This document shows positions 63,163 to 64,000 of a stretch of DNA of 64,000 nucleotides, piece by piece; position 1 is the first letter of the stretch; each line of letters starts with the position of its first letter. Below the pieces are notes generated by a model. It was given only the letters and a program-made list of their open reading frames with translations. It was not told the origin of the DNA and ran no database searches. Origin of the DNA: Flavobacteriaceae bacterium MAR_2010_72 (GTDB taxonomy: Bacteria; Bacteroidota; Bacteroidia; Flavobacteriales; Flavobacteriaceae); NCBI GenBank assembly GCA_003550275.1, contig QXCW01000002.1:1860001-1924000 (forward strand), written 5' to 3'. The position numbers were made by a program, and so were the translations under genes.

Positions 63163-63504
63163 ATGATCAAAATTTATCATAACCCAAGATGCAGTAAGTC
63201 GAGAGAAGGCCTTCAAATTTTAGAAGAATCAAACAACGATTTCAAAGTTGTAAAGTATTTGGAGAATCCATTTTCTGTCGAAGAATTAAAGCACATCATT
63301 TCCTTATTAGGAATAAAACCTATTGAGTTGGTTAGAACCAACGAAGCGCTTTGGAAAACCCATTACAAAACAAAAAAACTTTCAGATGCTCAAGTCCTAA
63401 AAGCTCTTGTTAAATACCCTAAATTAATAGAACGACCAATTGTTGTAAAAGGTAACAAAGCGGTTATAGGGCGTCCACCAGAAAAAATTCTAGACATTAT
63501 TTAA
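63163..63504 (+). CDS. arsC: ArsC family glutaredoxin-like reductase
   Basis: A 113-residue thioredoxin-fold protein. Seen: KIYHNPRCSKSREGLQIL with the active-site cysteine at position 10, KYLENPFSVEEL near 38 and the C-terminal VVKGNKAVIGRPPEKIL. This is the glutaredoxin-dependent ArsC group, also close to Spx/YffB proteins. No other arsenic genes are adjacent, so a role as a stress or thiol protein is possible. It starts one base after the HAD gene. Confidence 0.88.
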   Translation: MIKIYHNPRCSKSREGLQILEESNNDFKVVKYLENPFSVEELKHIISLLGIKPIELVRTNEALWKTHYKTKKLSDAQVLKALVKYPKLIERPIVVKGNKAVIGRPPEKILDII

Positions 63505-63603
63505 GTGTTAAACTTGCTAACTTCTTTTAACACAATTTTAACCCTTACCCACTAAACCTAGGTTTACTTTCGCAGTCCAACTGAAAAAAGTAAACCATCA
63601 ATA

Positions 63604-64000
63604 ATGAGAAAAATCACATTAGCCGTAATTTGTCTATCAACTTTAACTACAGTTTTTGCACAAAATCAACCAAAAGCACCGCAAACACCGGGTGAAAACA
63701 CTACCAAAACCATCATAAATGAAGTCAGAGATGTTACTATTACTGGTAAGGTCATTGATAAAGATGTAAATCTGCCCTTAGAATATGCAACCGTAGCATT
63801 CTTCAGTAAAAAGGAAAACAGAATTGTGACGGGAGGTATAACAGATGCCGAAGGTAATTTTTCAATTCCTGTACCGACTGGGACTTATGACATTACCGTT
63901 GAATATATTTCCTATCAGAAAAAAACAATACCAAACCGCAGTCTAACTTCAGATACTGATTTAGGAGTTCTAGGAATCGCAATAAATGTGGAATCGCTTA
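63604..64000 (+). CDS. TonB-type outer-membrane receptor, 3' end cut by window edge
   Basis: The first 132 residues are visible. Signal peptide about 1-20 (TTVFAQ) followed by a Pro/Gln linker with QPKAPQTPGENT, then a CarboxypepD-regulatory-like domain (VTITGKVIDKDVNLPLEYATV, EGNFSIPVPTGTYDITVEYISY) and the beginning of the next strand. The domain order is that of TonB-dependent outer-membrane proteins; whether it is a full receptor with a plug or the plug-less OMP_b-brl_3 kind cannot be told. A weak TACTTTCG box lies about 30 bases upstream. Confidence 0.85.
   Translation, partial: MRKITLAVICLSTLTTVFAQNQPKAPQTPGENTTKTIINEVRDVTITGKVIDKDVNLPLEYATVAFFSKKENRIVTGGITDAEGNFSIPVPTGTYDITVEYISYQKKTIPNRSLTSDTDLGVLGIAINVESL

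Overview
The window is chromosomal DNA from a member of the Bacteroidota, almost certainly a flavobacterium (family Flavobacteriaceae level). The evidence is the low GC content, SusC-style TonB-dependent receptors that begin with a carboxypeptidase-regulatory-like domain, many families largely confined to this group (DUF6146, DUF6787, DUF5916, DUF4834, DUF3667, TIGR02757), a probable sulfonolipid gene pair, A-rich start regions without Shine-Dalgarno sequences, and repeated TAnnTTTG promoter boxes. I see no insertion sequence, prophage, CRISPR array, tRNA or rRNA. Coding density is very high and no gene-free stretch exceeds about 300 bases.

Layout. 1-5300 (minus): topoisomerase IV (parE, an intercalated membrane protein, parC) and ychF. 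5451-8138: a large TonB-dependent receptor. 8202-11962: ferredoxin, divergent from an acyl-CoA reductase followed by serC and serA. 12116-15655: a lipoprotein, a membrane protein, a His-rich small protein and a TonB receptor with a His/Glu loop, which together look like a metal-uptake locus. 15673-24692: small membrane protein, folE, DUF5916 protein, LolD-type ATPase, a CotH-kinase-like secreted protein, TIGR02757, S10 peptidase and a probable surface lipoprotein. 24698-36146: M61 lipoprotein peptidase, GT2, GNAT, BatA-like protein coupled to a degenerate dihydroorotase, esterase, PhnP-like hydrolase, a large orphan cytoplasmic protein, bcp, and an nth without its Fe-S cysteines. 36174-41065: a 47-residue gene, ECF sigma factor, uvrA, DUF3667. 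41141-44897: two paralogous secreted proteins, each with a sigma-54-like promoter and a similar terminator, flanking a serine hydrolase. 44917-50477 (minus): a surface-glycan operon (DUF4834, YfhO, GT4, flippase). 50582-64000: outer-membrane protein, GNAT-like protein, AONS-family acyltransferase and cysteine-synthase-like enzyme (probable sulfonolipid head-group genes), S9 peptidase, ybaB, ltaE, metzincin protease, prfB with a programmed frameshift, HAD phosphatase, ArsC-like protein, and the start of another TonB-type receptor.

Most of this is ordinary flavobacterial core genome. The best candidates for undescribed biology are the sigma-54-linked paralog pair around 41.1-44.9 kb, the His-rich metal locus at 12-15.7 kb, the degenerate dihydroorotase fused by overlap to a BatA-like gene, the CotH-like periplasmic kinase candidate, the cysteine-free endonuclease III, and the 47-residue gene behind the sigma factor. 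Positions of non-coding sites were counted by eye and may be off by a base or two; family names come from recognition of motifs, not from a database search.
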